From the NCBI GenBank assembly GCA_036925085.1, contig JAUPFP010000032.1, forward strand, positions 2,271,501-2,335,500: a DNA stretch of 64,000 nucleotides, read 5' to 3'. Positions within the stretch are counted from its first letter, which is position 1, and each line of letters begins with the position of its first letter. Positions 20,236 to 32,300 of the stretch are shown piece by piece. A program made the translations under genes and the position numbers. The DNA comes from Brachycybe producta (taxonomy: Eukaryota > Arthropoda > Diplopoda > Playtdesmida > Andrognathidae). The notes under the pieces were generated by a model. It saw only the letters and a program-made list of their open reading frames with translations. It searched no databases and was not told the DNA's origin.

Positions 20236-21345
20236 CCATAGATGACATCTTTTAATCGTGTCACTTTAAATGACCTTTTCCTTCTACTGGCCCAATTTAA
20301 CTGAAGTGCCAGTTGGTTTTCCATCAGTCTGGAGAGAATTCTCTTAACTGTTTGGTTCATTGAACAACCTCCAATATTGTCAAGCACATTTCCAATAATA
20401 TTAATGGCATTTCTGGCATATCACTGGAAGCAGAAACTGTTTCAGTCATGCTACTTCAGTTCAACAACTGTTGAACAAAGGTTTTTATTTGTGAAAGTTC
20501 TTTCTGCAAGAACTTTAATTCAATTAAAACCTTTGTATCAACTGTTAAAAAAGTCATCGCAAAAGTAATTAACTTATAAAAAAATTCTTAATCACACACA
20601 TTGCATATATAACACAAATTTGGTACCAGTTTGTGTTCCAGAATTCTTAGTTAAAGCTGATAGTTGATGTGGCTGGGAATCATTTTGATGACACAAGTAA
20701 ATATTTATTTTATTTGTATTATGCATACACAGACATACAGCAGTATATGCACATGTGTGTATGTATAACTTACCATTATCTCTACATGGCATGGGTCTCA
20801 CAGGAAGTGTTTCAATGCTTGAAATTGGAGTCATGTTGACAGGGAAAGGTGGTGGTGTTTGAAGTACCTGTGAAGATGTATTTGCAGTTTCTGGTCATTG
20901 TTACTCTGCTTTCATAACACTGATTGTCGCTATCCGAAGCTGATTCAGAGGAAGAATAACATTTTGGAAAACGTTTTCTTTTTCTTGTTGCCAGGTGTTC
21001 AACGTTACTTGTAGATAAATTTGCATAATTTTCTGCTTTTTTACCTTTTCCGAGGTGTTATTTTAAGTATTTTTAAGCCATAAAAATTGGTTTTTATTCA
21101 AATTAGTGGTCAACTATCCTAATTTTGTAATAAGGTAACCTCACTCTCACTCACCACATTCACTCAATACGTTTATTTCAGAATAAGTCCAGGTATCTGA
21201 AGGAGCTGTACAATCTTTTATTAATTTCCTCAAATTGCTTTTAGCTGGAGGCCAATATGCACGTTTCCTGTCTGATGACAACCATGTTGATGGAATGACA
21301 TCAACAACTCCCTCATCAACAAAGTCAGCAACAATAAATAAATGT
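20236..21345 (-). pseudogene. DUF4806-type gene, spliced and partly decayed
   Basis: I recognise pieces of a protein type common in arthropods and cnidarians, with a conserved N-terminal block, a coiled coil and a C-terminal DUF4806 domain of unknown function. Minus-strand pieces in order are 21345-21155 (VADFVDEGVVDVIPSTWLS, then RAYWPPAKSNLRKLIKDCTAP, GTGAGT donor), 21060-20870 (Ser/Asp-rich linker with KRKRFPK), 20868-20774 (Pro-rich QTPPPFP, GTAAGT donor), 20560-20460 (coiled coil IELKFLQKELSQIKTFVQQL) and 20410-20236 (VLDNIGG, TVKRILSRLMENQLALQLNW, LKDVIY), ending at a donor-like site. A stop follows the coiled coil unless spliced out. It lies just downstream of the transposase in the same orientation and is probably part of the same element. 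Confidence 0.6.
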
Positions 21346-21856
21346 TTGAAAATGATGTATTTTGTTGCTTCACTTTATTTTAATCCTACATTAGCTTGTG
21401 TGATGTGACACTTTTGATAGTTAATGAGTGTGTAACAAAGGAAAAACTGCTGAACAGCCTTCTTTGATAGGAAGCAGTACACACTTTGCATAAACATCAG
21501 TAGACTTGATGAAACTACATTAAGTTGTGCACTCATTGAAGATACAAGATGAATATTCAGCTGAAATGATGGGCATGAATATTTGAAGAAATCTCCACTA
21601 GTTACATTTTTTGTAGCCTACAAGGTATTTATTAGATGCACCATGTATTATGTTTTTATCAGTGAAACACGTGATCCTGCATAATATAAGTGTTGTCTGG
21701 GGTTTCCAAAGTTATAGTCCCTAGCTGTAGCACAATTTTTTTAAAATGTTCTTCTATAAGGCTCATTTGTTGGTCCACAAGTGTGTTGTTTATATAACTG
21801 TTATTTATAGCCATAAGGCAGGCTTTCGTTGTTAATTTTTACAAAAACGTGGACTT

Positions 21857-22620
21857 TCAGACGCCGAATTCACTGTTGCAGTGGTTTTTTTTCGAAATCG
21901 CAGAGTTTTTAATTTTTTCGAGAAAGTTTTCAAATGGAAAAGCACTGAATTCATCTAATTTACTATGTAGTTGCACATCACTTGCAAGGTGAACTAGACA
22001 GTGTACATTGTACACTAGAAATTCATTGCCATAATTTTTTTTAGAATTTCCAGCAAAAGTTTTTAACAACCCCTCAGAATAATTGTTCTAGTCCTGATAT
22101 GCAGCTTCACTGCTAAGTAATCTGATGGTGACATGTAAAAGAAGAAAATATTCATACATTTGCTTTTGTAAGCAGTTTTTTAATACAACAGGTCCAGTAT
22201 ACAGAAGAAATTGTCGCCACTCTGTGGCTTTCCAGCAATCCATTTCATGAAGAGACCGTGGCTTACGGCAGAACTCACGTGGTACATGACATGAGAGTGA
22301 ACACATTTTAATGGATACTGACTATTTCGTTTCCTGAGAGCCGAACTCTTGTGGCTTTTCCTTCAACAAATACATTTAATGGACCTTTATTCCAAAAATT
22401 TATCAACTTCCTCATTACACCAAGGCATGTGAAATGCATATAGTCCTGTGGAAAATTATTGATCATGTCAATGGTGAGTGTTGATAAAGATGTTACTTGT
22501 AGATGATGATCTTCATGTTCCATATTTCTGAAGCTGGTGTTTGTACATAATTGAGCACTTGTTTCTGGGAAAGTAAAGCTTCTCAGCCAGTTTCCTTGAA
22601 TGCACCTATCACACCCAAAG
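21857..22620 (-). pseudogene. Transposase-like protein, C-terminal half
   Basis: Continuing the minus-strand protein from 23214-22690, this part reads SLSTLTIDMINNFPQDYMHF, TCLGVMRKLINFW, then after a frame break near 22306 EFCRKPRSLHEMDCWKATEW, RQFLLYTGPVVLK, YEYFLLLHVTIRLLSS, and after another break near 22080 NEFLVYNVHCLVHLASDV and DEFSAFPFENFLEKI. This ordered set of blocks is typical of animal proteins annotated as transposase-domain proteins, which resemble EnSpm/CACTA-like transposases. The superfamily is stated from memory of block order, not from a search. Confidence 0.65.
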
Positions 22621-22689
22621 TATCCATTATGTGATTTAATACATTTTATGTATGCTCATGCAGGTGCATCACACACAAAAGGACCTATC

Positions 22690-23214
22690 TTATAATTTTA
22701 TAAACTTTGTTTTTTTCCCAACACCACAAAATGCTCTAATAAGAAATGGTGTTGCATAACCCTTTAGTAGTCCTAAAATTGGCCACAATTCTGATGATGA
22801 TGATGATGATGATTTAAACAATGGCAAGCTATCAATGTTTATGACTACTTGAATTGTTTTCTCATAAAACAAGTTTAACTTTTCTAAACAGCTGCTTATA
22901 CCTTTAACTATACCAAAATGGCAATATTCACCATTTGAGAGAGTTTTTACTTGTGCTGTTTCTCTTTCTGTTCCTAAAAGAGTTGCATCAGAAGAATCAT
23001 TTTCTTCAGAATACCGAAGAATCGCAAGCAAATCGTTTAATGCAGTGTGGGTAATCTGGTGATGAACTGCCCACATTTTTACATCATTTTTCAAATCTGT
23101 GTTTTTGGATTCATGGAAGTTATTTAAACAGTCAATGTCAGGAGTGACCATTGAACTGTTGGTTTCTTCATAATGGTGACCTTCTTCCATTATTGGGGAG
23201 TCATTTTGTGTCAA
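22690..23214 (-). CDS. Transposase-like protein, N-terminal half
   Basis: An open frame of 174 codons shows WAVHHQITHTALNDLLAILR, LLGTERETAQVK, GEYCHFGIVKGI, and VVINIDSLPLFKSSSSSS with ELWPILGLLKG. INID(S/G)LPLFKSS followed by WPILG is the hallmark of this family, and the Asp there is a candidate catalytic acid. A run of Ser codons (TCATCA type) has expanded the SSS stretch. It is continued by the block at 22620-21857 after an interruption near 22690-22620, probably an intron or decay. Confidence 0.65.
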   Translation of the reverse strand: MTQNDSPIMEEGHHYEETNSSMVTPDIDCLNNFHESKNTDLKNDVKMWAVHHQITHTALNDLLAILRYSEENDSSDATLLGTERETAQVKTLSNGEYCHFGIVKGISSCLEKLNLFYEKTIQVVINIDSLPLFKSSSSSSSELWPILGLLKGYATPFLIRAFCGVGKKTKFIKL

Positions 23215-23594
23215 ATCTATAAAAGTGATAAATCTATTAAAATGTGAAAATAAAAAATTGAATAAAAATACAAGAAAATTGATTTTAAATTAAAAATTTT
23301 AATCAAATAAAATCAATGTTTTTCAACACAACATTATTTTTTAATTTCAAACTAGTATTTTTTGAAGAGATGAAATTACCCTTTGCCCCCCTGTCTTTAT
23401 TTTTTCCTGCTGTTCCTTTATAGGTGAAATTCTTTCAGCTGTTGTCTGGAGCAAGTAGATTGTGATTTCCTAGTATCTTCCTAGCTGTCCATGCAAAATG
23501 TGAAGTAGTGCTAACTTCTTTTGTATCCTGTGTGGATTTAAATTTCTGTAATAAAAAAACAAGATTAAAAACATTTTTTAAAAATTAATATTTG

Positions 23595-23965
23595 AAACTT
23601 ACCCAGTTCTTTTCCTTTCATTGGTATTTTTGATTGATGCAAAGTATAAATCATCTGTTAACATCAAATGATCTAGCAGATCATTGATGTTTTTAATTGA
23701 GTTTACCACATAAGTGTTGAGCTCCTTGAACATTAATTGTTCATTTGCAGTTAATTTTGAGATGAGACCTTCATTTTGCAGTAGTTGCTCCTTGAACATT
23801 AATTGTTCATTTGCAGTTCATTTTGAGATGAGGCCTTCATTTTGCAATAGTTGCTCCTTGATGTCTGATGCTATGTGGGCATTAGCAGCAAATGTGCTAA
23901 TTACCCACACAGGATTTTCACTGTGAGAAGCTTGCATGATTCTCGGCATGGCGATTTTATGGTTT
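23595..23965 (-). pseudogene. Coiled-coil ORF with a tandem 22-residue duplication
   Basis: The minus strand reads about 110 codons starting near MPRIMQASHSENPVWVISTF, then two copies of a 22-residue Glu/Gln/Leu-rich unit (KEQLLQNEGLISK), encoded by a 66 bp direct repeat (23721-23786 and 23787-23852). A stop (TGA for TTA) lies in the first translated copy. It continues NTYVVNSIKNINDLLDHL. It lies upstream of the transposase in the same direction, so it may be an accessory or N-terminal segment of the same transposon. Function unknown. Confidence 0.45.
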
Positions 23966-24879
23966 TTCATTTGAAATTGTCATATTTTTTTATATATTTT
24001 TTGTTCAGAATAAATTTATCATAAATTAATACTAATAAAAAACCAAGATTCTATGGAGAAGTTTTGATAAATTTTGTATTCATGTCTTACAATTTTTGTT
24101 GTTAAATTTTTAATATCTTTTTTTGTTAAAGTAACTAAAATCAATGGTAATTTATTAATGTTTTGTATGTCTAGAATTTTAATATAATTCTGTGAAAAAG
24201 TTAACAAGTTGTTTTTTGCTAGACTATAGAATTTTTTATTGAGTGTTATATTGGAATATAATTAAAAAAAATTAAAAGTTAAGAATTGTAAAATATTTTT
24301 TATTAATGTCTAGTAAATGTCATTGAACATGACTTGAATTTTTAATGTGTTTCAGGAAAATTACGTAACTGAGCATGTTTCAAATTCTAATTTTAATAAA
24401 AATTTTCTATTGTATCTAAGTCTGCTTAGTATAAAGTTCTATTTTCTAAGATAATATCAATTTCTTTTTATAGTGTTAATCCTGAAATGCAGAATAAGGA
24501 GTTTGGAATTTTTTTGTTCATAAATTAATCATGACATTAAACTTTTTGCAAGTTACAGTAAACTGGCACTTAAGATTTGAATGTGAAACAAGGAAGAATA
24601 ATTAATTACTGAATGAATGAACACAAGTGATAATGAATGTTAATACATATGCTCGTAGTATTGTTTCTCGCCTAGTGGGAAGTTGTAACTACTTATCTGT
24701 GCTCTTACTCTTATATGAAAATAAATGAATAATAAGTTGAATAATTTTACTGTAGTGTGAAATTCATGTATCAAACGTTTTGTCATTGACAATTTACACT
24801 CACATATGCACCTTCATGTTAGATATTTATATATAAGCTTACATGAAAATGAAAATTATTTTAGGCATCGTTTGTGTTT
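23966..24879. other. AT-rich DNA, no gene seen
   Basis: Very AT-rich, with long runs of A and T and no supportable frame. If the transposon model is right, this is its 5' untranslated interior. Confidence 0.4.
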
Positions 24880-25155
24880 TCAGTGTTAGGACATCATATG
24901 TACATCCTCAACTTGGACAATTGGATGTCCACAGGCCATTCATCATGGATGTCCTGCGAATGTTTTTCGATGATGTCATGTACATTCAGAGTAGACAACA
25001 TCCCTTGGATGTTGTACGTACTTCCTCAAGTGGGACATTGGGACATCCAGGGAACAGGCACTAAACGTAGAAAAGATATTCATGGATATCCTCAGGATGT
25101 ATTGCCTGGACGTTGAATACATGCTTTGGATGTCCTTTGGATATCATTGTGCTGT
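24880..25155. repeat. Subterminal GGATGTCC repeat cluster, likely end of the DNA transposon
   Basis: About ten copies of GGATGTCC, GGACATCC or close variants occur within 275 bp in both orientations, ending in TTTGGATATCATTGTGCTG and TGTGGGTA. Clusters of short repeats just inside a terminus are typical transposase-binding regions of EnSpm/CACTA-like elements. A matching left terminus was not found near 20000. Confidence 0.5.
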
Positions 25156-25375
25156 GTGGGTATAGATGTATTGTAAGAAAATCAGTAGGGGTCATGCATG
25201 GAAGATTCTTTCATTGGAAGTGTTGAGAGATTTAATAGCTACAGGGGGAAGGATCATTTTACCCCCCCACCCCCCACCCTCATACAGAGAAAAAAGAGAA
25301 GAGATGACATGTTGTCATGGTGATGACCACACTGTAGGCCAAGGGAAACTAAGGGGTGGGGAGGAACATTCATGA

Positions 25376-25587
25376 ACAGGTAGTTAGAAATAGGTGAAAA
25401 CTTCAGTTGGCTTCGCCCTTGTTATGCCGACTGGCAACTTCTAATTGGCTGGTTATGAAGTCTGACGTCACATGCTCCGCCCTTCACAACGTCAGACTAC
25501 GTAACCAGCCAATTAGAAGTTGCCAGTCGTCGTCGTCGTAACAAGGGCGGAGCCAACTGAAGTTTTCACCTATTTCTAACTGCCTGT
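25376..25587. repeat. Fold-back element with about 95 bp inverted arms
   Basis: The ends ACAGGTAGTTAGAAATAGG and CCTATTTCTAACTGCCTGT are inverted copies. The arms stay paired through TGAAAACTTCAGTTGGCT, GCGCCCTTGTTA-like and CAACTTCTAATTGGCTGG, down to a short loop around ACATGCTCCGCCC. A (CGT)n slip distinguishes the right arm. It resembles 30500-30644 in its ends and CGCCC box. Confidence 0.8.
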
Positions 25588-26345
25588 ATATTCATGGTAA
25601 GAGGGAGAAAAGAGAATGAGCAGACGACGCGTTGCCATAGTAACGACCATGCTGTCGGCTTGAGATTTCAGGTTCGTTACACTACACATAATGTAGTAAT
25701 ACACAAGTACTAAGACCCAAAAATAAACGGCGCTAATTAACAAAAAAAGATGAGCTAATATTTATTTTTCCGTGCATTAAATTAACGTCAGTTTCCATCC
25801 GTTTTCGTGTTTTAATCTTACCCTTTAATATTAATGGTAATATTTTACAATAATTATTATTCTAAAATTATTAATAATATTAAATATTTTATTAGATATT
25901 GTATTTTATTACAACATATTTTATTTTGTTTAATTCATATATCAAGAAAACCGTTGTTTTCAGGGTGTGAAATACGGCAAAACATAAACAAATAGAAATA
26001 CCATATTCTTGTGACGTCTCCATATGCCGTCGCCTCTAATTTGGTGTGATATGAGCATACCTTACATACTCTACAAATCTTGGAGGGAGCGAGGAAGAAG
26101 TGGCACGTCACGAACATCCGGGCTTTCAACATTATGCTAGCCAATAATAAAAAGTATGTCATTTGACATTGCCCAATGAAATTTCTTTTTCGTAAAGAGC
26201 ATTTCGTTCAAAAGTGCCGTTAGAAAACTGTATGTTTGTTCCGATTTTTTTCTTTTTCTGTTGCCATGTTTCAATTTTAGTCGCGTTTTTTTCGATCTAT
26301 TAACTCTTTTTATTTTTTATTCTAAATCGGTTTCGATATTTTAAA
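25588..26345 (+). other. Upstream flank of the kinesin-8 gene, no clear promoter element
   Basis: The sequence before the first kinesin ATG is AT-rich with T runs. No TATA box at a clear distance and no CpG cluster stand out. A TTTTAG about 70 bases upstream of the ATG could be a 5' UTR splice acceptor, but nothing else supports it. Confidence 0.35.
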
Positions 26346-26398
26346 ATGAAAGTTGTAGTTAGGGTGCGGCCGGAGAGCGACTGTGAAGAAAACCAACG
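26346..26398 (+). CDS. KIF18A: Kinesin-8 exon 1 (start codon, first motor strand)
   Basis: The ATG at 26346 gives [12 protein letters not shown], the first beta strand of the kinesin motor. Human KIF18A has a short extension before the same segment. The exon ends two bases into an Arg codon at a GTGAGT donor. Confidence 0.88.
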
Positions 26399-29300
26399 GT
26401 GAGTTTTTGTTGTTGTTGTGTTTATCGTATTTGAAATAAACCGTTGGTTTTTTTAGGGGGGGTTGGTTTCAGAATGTCTTTACACAAATTCAAGGTCATA
26501 AACCTGACAAATTGCACGTAATACACGTGCAATTTTTTAGGTTTATAACCCTCGTTGGGTCAAATATTGGAAATTGTTTCAATTCTTCGATTTGCAGCCT
26601 CTATGCAGGGAGTGTGTATTGGCTTTTGGTCTTATTTTACACCTTCAGCACAACCTATATAACGATTTCGCGGCCCCGCGCTTAGAGGCTAGCGGCTCCG
26701 ACTAATCGAAATGACAGTAGAATTCCAAAGTACTCATTACAAACCGCAGACATGTGCTTAAATTTTTACTGCGAGGATATTTCTAAGCGTTTTATCTTAT
26801 GTAGCATACAAGGTTTCTTATGCTGCGGATGCGGTTGCGTTATAGGTACGCACCTTGTTTTTAAGACGTTAGTATGCCCTCGATTAATAGCCACGGGTTG
26901 ATTCGAAGCGAATAAAATAGATTTGAAGTTGTCAACGTACACCAGAAGCAAATTTTCAAAATTCGAATTTCCGTTATTAATCCGGAGTTTAAAAGTTAAG
27001 AGAAGATTCATGGCTTACTTTGCTGAGCTTTTCAAGTGCAAAAACCGTTTTAACTATTCACAATATTGGTTTATTTGGCTCCCCTACAATAGATCGAGAT
27101 AGAAAATATTGCAACTTTAAACTCATTTTCGTAAAAAAAGGTGCAATACGGGTGAGAAGATGGTGGTGGGCGGGGTTTAGACGTGTTGAGAAATAAAAAG
27201 TAGCAAAAAAAAAAAAAAAAAAAAAAAATGCAGCACGTGCAGGAACACTCATTGCAGAAGTTCACATGGACGTACGTCTATGGCATTTAATATTTGTTTT
27301 AGCTATTTTATAGAGCTGGGCTAATAAACACTTTTCCTTTAGCACAAAATAAAACACATTACATCTCGGCTAGAAGCGTGGCACAACTAAAAAAAAAGCA
27401 CGTTTTTGGAAAATGAGCTTAAAGTTGCATACATTAAGCGCATTTTCCGCTAAAAAAAAGTTTTTTTTTTTTGTTGTACCATTCTTCTCATCGATGTGCG
27501 GACATGCCCTTTATTGCAAATGTCCCTTTAGGGCAAATATTTTAGGGCAAATGTCCGTTTAGGGCGAATCTCCGTAGGGTAAGTAAGTGTCTATATCCCC
27601 TTTTTTGCGAGTTTTCACGAGCAAAAAAATCCTGAATCCTATTTTTACGGGTAGCTGAGTCATTGACTGGTTTGTTTCTTTGCCTGATGATATTTAAAGA
27701 ACTGTTGTTCGTGTGGTTGACGGCCAAATGTTGACTTTCGATCCGAAAGAAGTGGATGAAGATTTTTACTATCAGGGAGTCAAATTGAATGGCCGCGATT
27801 TCAACAAAAAACTGAACAAGAACATCACTATGAACTTCGACTACGTATTTGATGGCAACGCATCCAATGAAGACGTTCATGAAAACACAACGAAACTCGT
27901 CTTGGACGGACTTCTCGATGGATATAACTGCTCCGGTTACAAGTTTTATTTTTGTTGTTGGTGTCGTTAAATCGATTCTAGTTGGTGTTGTTGCATTTTT
28001 CTTTCAGTGTTTGCGTACGGAGCGACAGGTTCCGGAAAAACCCATACGATGCTCGGAAACGTCGAAAGCCCTGGAATAACTTTTCTGACAGTTATGGAGT
28101 TGTTTGAGCGTCTCGAATCGATGAAGGAGGAGAAGACTATCGAGATCGCGGTCTCCTATTTGGAAGTGAGCGAGTTTTTTTTTTCCCCGTTATTTATCGT
28201 CTGGGTTATGATCGTCACCTTCGTTTTTTTTATCTGCTTCTAGGTGTATAACGAGAATATCAAGGACCTTTTAGCTCCGAAAGGAGTTTTACAGATACGA
28301 GAGGATTCTAGACGTGGAGTCATCGTTCCTGGTTTGACAATATACAAGGTGAGGAGGGATTCTTCCGATCTTTGTGATTTAGTTTAATACGAGAGGGGCT
28401 GTTTAGAAAAGTTCTTGGCGTCGGGTATAGAATGACTGTAGGGCTATGGAGTCGTTCATTTTTGGTAGGTGTTGGAGTCAAGTTACAAATTTCAAATTAC
28501 AGGAGTCAAAGTCGGAGCCGCGTTCGAACAATTATGTAACGACTCCACAACCCTAGATGTCTCTACAATCGGCATGCAGTTTGTTACGTTTTCAACCGCC
28601 ATCTTTGCTAGCAACGCAATCAAAATTTCATTGTGCTGTGTAAAACATTTTGTTTCTGATGACCAGTCGATGTATGCTTAATGTGAAAAATGGAGAATAA
28701 TGAAGTTCGAGCCGTGATAAAATATCTAGTGAGGACGGCTTTAAACCAGGGTGGCTGATTTTTTTTTTTGATTTTTAAAAAAAAAAAATCAAATAAATCG
28801 ATTTCTTTATATTTTTTTATTTATGTATATATAAAATATTAATTTTTTTATGACGATGTTTGCAAAAATGAGTAATAATAACATTGTTAATTTTTAATTT
28901 GTTAGTAAAATAATTGCAAAATAATAAGAAAAAAAAATGTTAAGAAACATTCACATTTGAAAATAATAAGTTTCAAGCACTTTTAATTTAAATACAAAAC
29001 ACAAGCTTTGCATTGCAGCGTTTTCAGTTCCCAAAGCAAATCAGTGCCCTCAGCAGTAAACTGTTTTTAACTTATTTTAAAAAAGAAACACGATTTTACA
29101 TCTTCATAAGATGTAAAATTTGTGTTTTTCAAACAGCTTGTCAAGTTCTATCAGCGGTAAACAGTGGTAAGTCCACAGTTTTACACATTGGCTGCTAGAT
29201 GGTGGTATACCATGTTAAGTCCTATTTCTTCAATGCAGAGAAAAACTTTCAAATGAGAGAAACGTGGAGGGGAAAAAAGGGGGAGGGAGAAACTGAAATT

Positions 29301-32300
29301 GATATGAAAGGAGTAAAAAAGGAACAAACGACGCGCATGCGCACACCAGAGAAAATGAACAACTCATTTTCTCTTTCAAATATGTTATTCCCCAATGGCC
29401 CTACCTATATAGGAAAAAGACACAAAGGGTTAACATATGATTGTTGAGGTTCGACCCCCCATTGGTTTGTTTTTTGTTAAACCTTGGCTTGGAGGGTTTT
29501 ATTGGTACATATAGAGGGGTACTGTGTTGGCCTTTATAAAATTATTAAATTGGTCTTACCTGGTACTGGTTTCTTATGGATTGCTTTGTTATTGTTGATG
29601 TGTTGTTACCACTGTTGCTGATGCTGTTGTTGCACAATACACTTAGTTTTTGGTTAATTTAATTTTTTAATTTTTTCTTTTCAACTTTCAAGTTAGAAAA
29701 CACAGGTTAACACATAAAGCCATGCACACTTGTTCCCCCCAACAGGTTACCAGTCTCATTCTTAACTCTGCTACGACACTTGTCTTTCCCATCACCACTC
29801 TCCTTGAGAGTCTGCCACACTCTGACTAAAAAAATGAAAATCACTAACTATAATCTGATTGTTATTCTTTCCCTATCTCCAATTGGTTAATTCGGGTTTC
29901 TTCTCTAATTGTTTTATTGGTCAATCGTATGATTGACATATTATTTCTTCAGGTGATTATTATGTGATTGACAGTAGTTACATTAGAAGATAATTGAAGT
30001 TAACCCTTTTAAAAGGGGTCAATTTTATATTATCCTTTTTTCTAAATTATTGCATCTATATTTCTTGTCACTATATGCAGGTGTTGTATATGTCTTTATG
30101 TGACATCAATATTTGTTAGTAGTAGTATCATATTACCTCTTTCTAAATTTTTGAATTAAGTTCCTTGTTTATCCATTAAGGAGAAAAGTATCATATTATA
30201 TTATTTTACCCCCTGCTATGTCCATCGTAAGTTTTTTATAAAGTTTTTTTACATCAGCAGATGCTCCTACTCAAATTACATTTGTCACACTTTTAATTGT
30301 TCATCGTTTTATTATTTTTGTTTTAAGTGTTAGGTGTCTGATTTCTATTGTTTATTTCTTTCAAATGTTAGTCTTGTATGTTAGGTGTTTGTTTTCCTAT
30401 TTTTTTATTTTAATGTTTCTTTTTTTGTTTTGTTTTTTTCAACACCTAACATATAAAAAGGGGAGGGGATAATAGTAGCAAAATTATACTAGAATTTATC
30501 ACAGGCAATTGTGCCCAGCATTAGAATTTCTTTTCCTCCGCCCTTTTATGAACGTCATCAATTTCTAATTGGGGTTGTTACTTGGTCTGACGTCATAAAA
30601 GGGCGGAGGAAAAGAAATTCTAATGCAGGGCACAATTGCCTGTGAATTTTGCTCCCGTCATTTATGACGGGTTACCCCACTAGTTATATTATATAATTAA
30701 TATTGGTTTCGTTTAAACTCTTCACCAGATATTTTATTAGGACAAGAACTTCGTTATTCTCCATTTTTTCACATTTAAGTGTACATTGACTTTAGTAGAT
30801 TTCTAGCAAAGGTGAAGGTGATGATGGTACCCGTGTTTGAGAACTTTGCAAACCATCCTCGTAGTTTTAAGCCTTTACAATAGAATAAGACCAAATGCCT
30901 AGGAATATTCAAATTATTTTTTTAGACAAAACAACTCTACAGCCTACTTAATTGTGCTTTGCTAAAAATGCCTATTTTTTATATGAGTAAACAGAATAAT
31001 TTTCATACAGATTTCACATTTTTAAAATTTATTTTCAATTTGTAATTGTAATTGGTGGTATTACTAAGGCCGGCCCTAGAACGTAACGTTTAACTGCGCA
31101 ATATTAACTGCACGATCAGTGCACATGTGTATCACTCGGGCAGAAACTTGCGCTAGTCATCGTCTAGACGATTCGAGCATATCACGGCAAGTTTAGTGCA
31201 AGCGAAAGGAAAAAAAAAGTACAATTGTCTCGTACTACACAAGTCACTTCACATGTCACATCACAGTCAAGTCACACAAAAACTGAGCAGTTTCCCCACG
31301 TAGGTGCTAAAGTACGATTACACAATGCAAATTGAAAATAAACGTTAAAAATCGAAAATCTGCAAGAATGATGTTCGGTTTATTCAAATCAAAAATAGGC
31401 ATTTTTAGCAAAACACAATTAAGTACGAAGTAGGCTGTAGAATTGTTTTGGAGTGCATAAAAGTCAAATTGAATACAATACAATTTTGGAGGCCTCAGGA
31501 GGGGAGGGATCATTCCATATCAGAACAACCAAAAAAATAAAATAAAATTTTCAACCTTGACTATCTTGGATTTTTATAAAATTTTGACAAAAAATGAGAG
31601 CCTAAAAATGTTTTTCACTATATCTGTTACAGTTTAAAAGAAAAAGCCTAATTTAAAAAATGGCAAAATTCAAAAAGATTAAAAATTTTTTTGAAAGATG
31701 ACTTAAAATTAAGTTCATTAAGTTATTTTATTAAATGAACTTAATTTTAAGTCAGCTTTCAAATTGTTTTTTAATCTTTTTGGCTTTTGTCATTTTTTAA
31801 ATTAGGCTTTTTTTTAAAAAAACAGCTTAGTACAATTATAGCACTTAAATATGGTATCATAGGCCCTTGGCAAGCAGGTGACTTTTGGAACTTGCCGACT
31901 GCAAAATAAAGTCGAGGGTGGCTGGACTGTGTTCTCATTGTTTTTTCTTCTATGGAAAGTCGCCAATCTTGGCACACAGACGACTTTTAAAACATCCGGC
32001 AGGTCTTTTCGATGTTGTTCTCGTTGCGCGGTACTAAATATGGATTCTTTCGATACGTGTTTCTTCGTCAGAGTCTATTTTGTCTTGTCGCCAATTACGA
32101 CAACATTTGGAACATCTTTAGGCGATTTTGAAAACACTGCAGCGTTAAATGTTCGGTTTTGGCGACAACTGCGCTTCATCTTGTAGTCAAATTTTTTTTT
32201 TTCAAAAGTCGCCTGTGTGCTAATGCTCTTAATGAACCCCAAAAAAGGCTGGCTACATCATTATTATGCGTTATGTGCACGTTTTTTGAGGTTTACTTTG

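Noticed and set aside
29446..29460. tRNA-like B box (GGTTCGACCCC) suggesting a tRNA or SINE
   Set aside because: No A box or cloverleaf could be found upstream; the motif lies at the start of the LTR-like segment.
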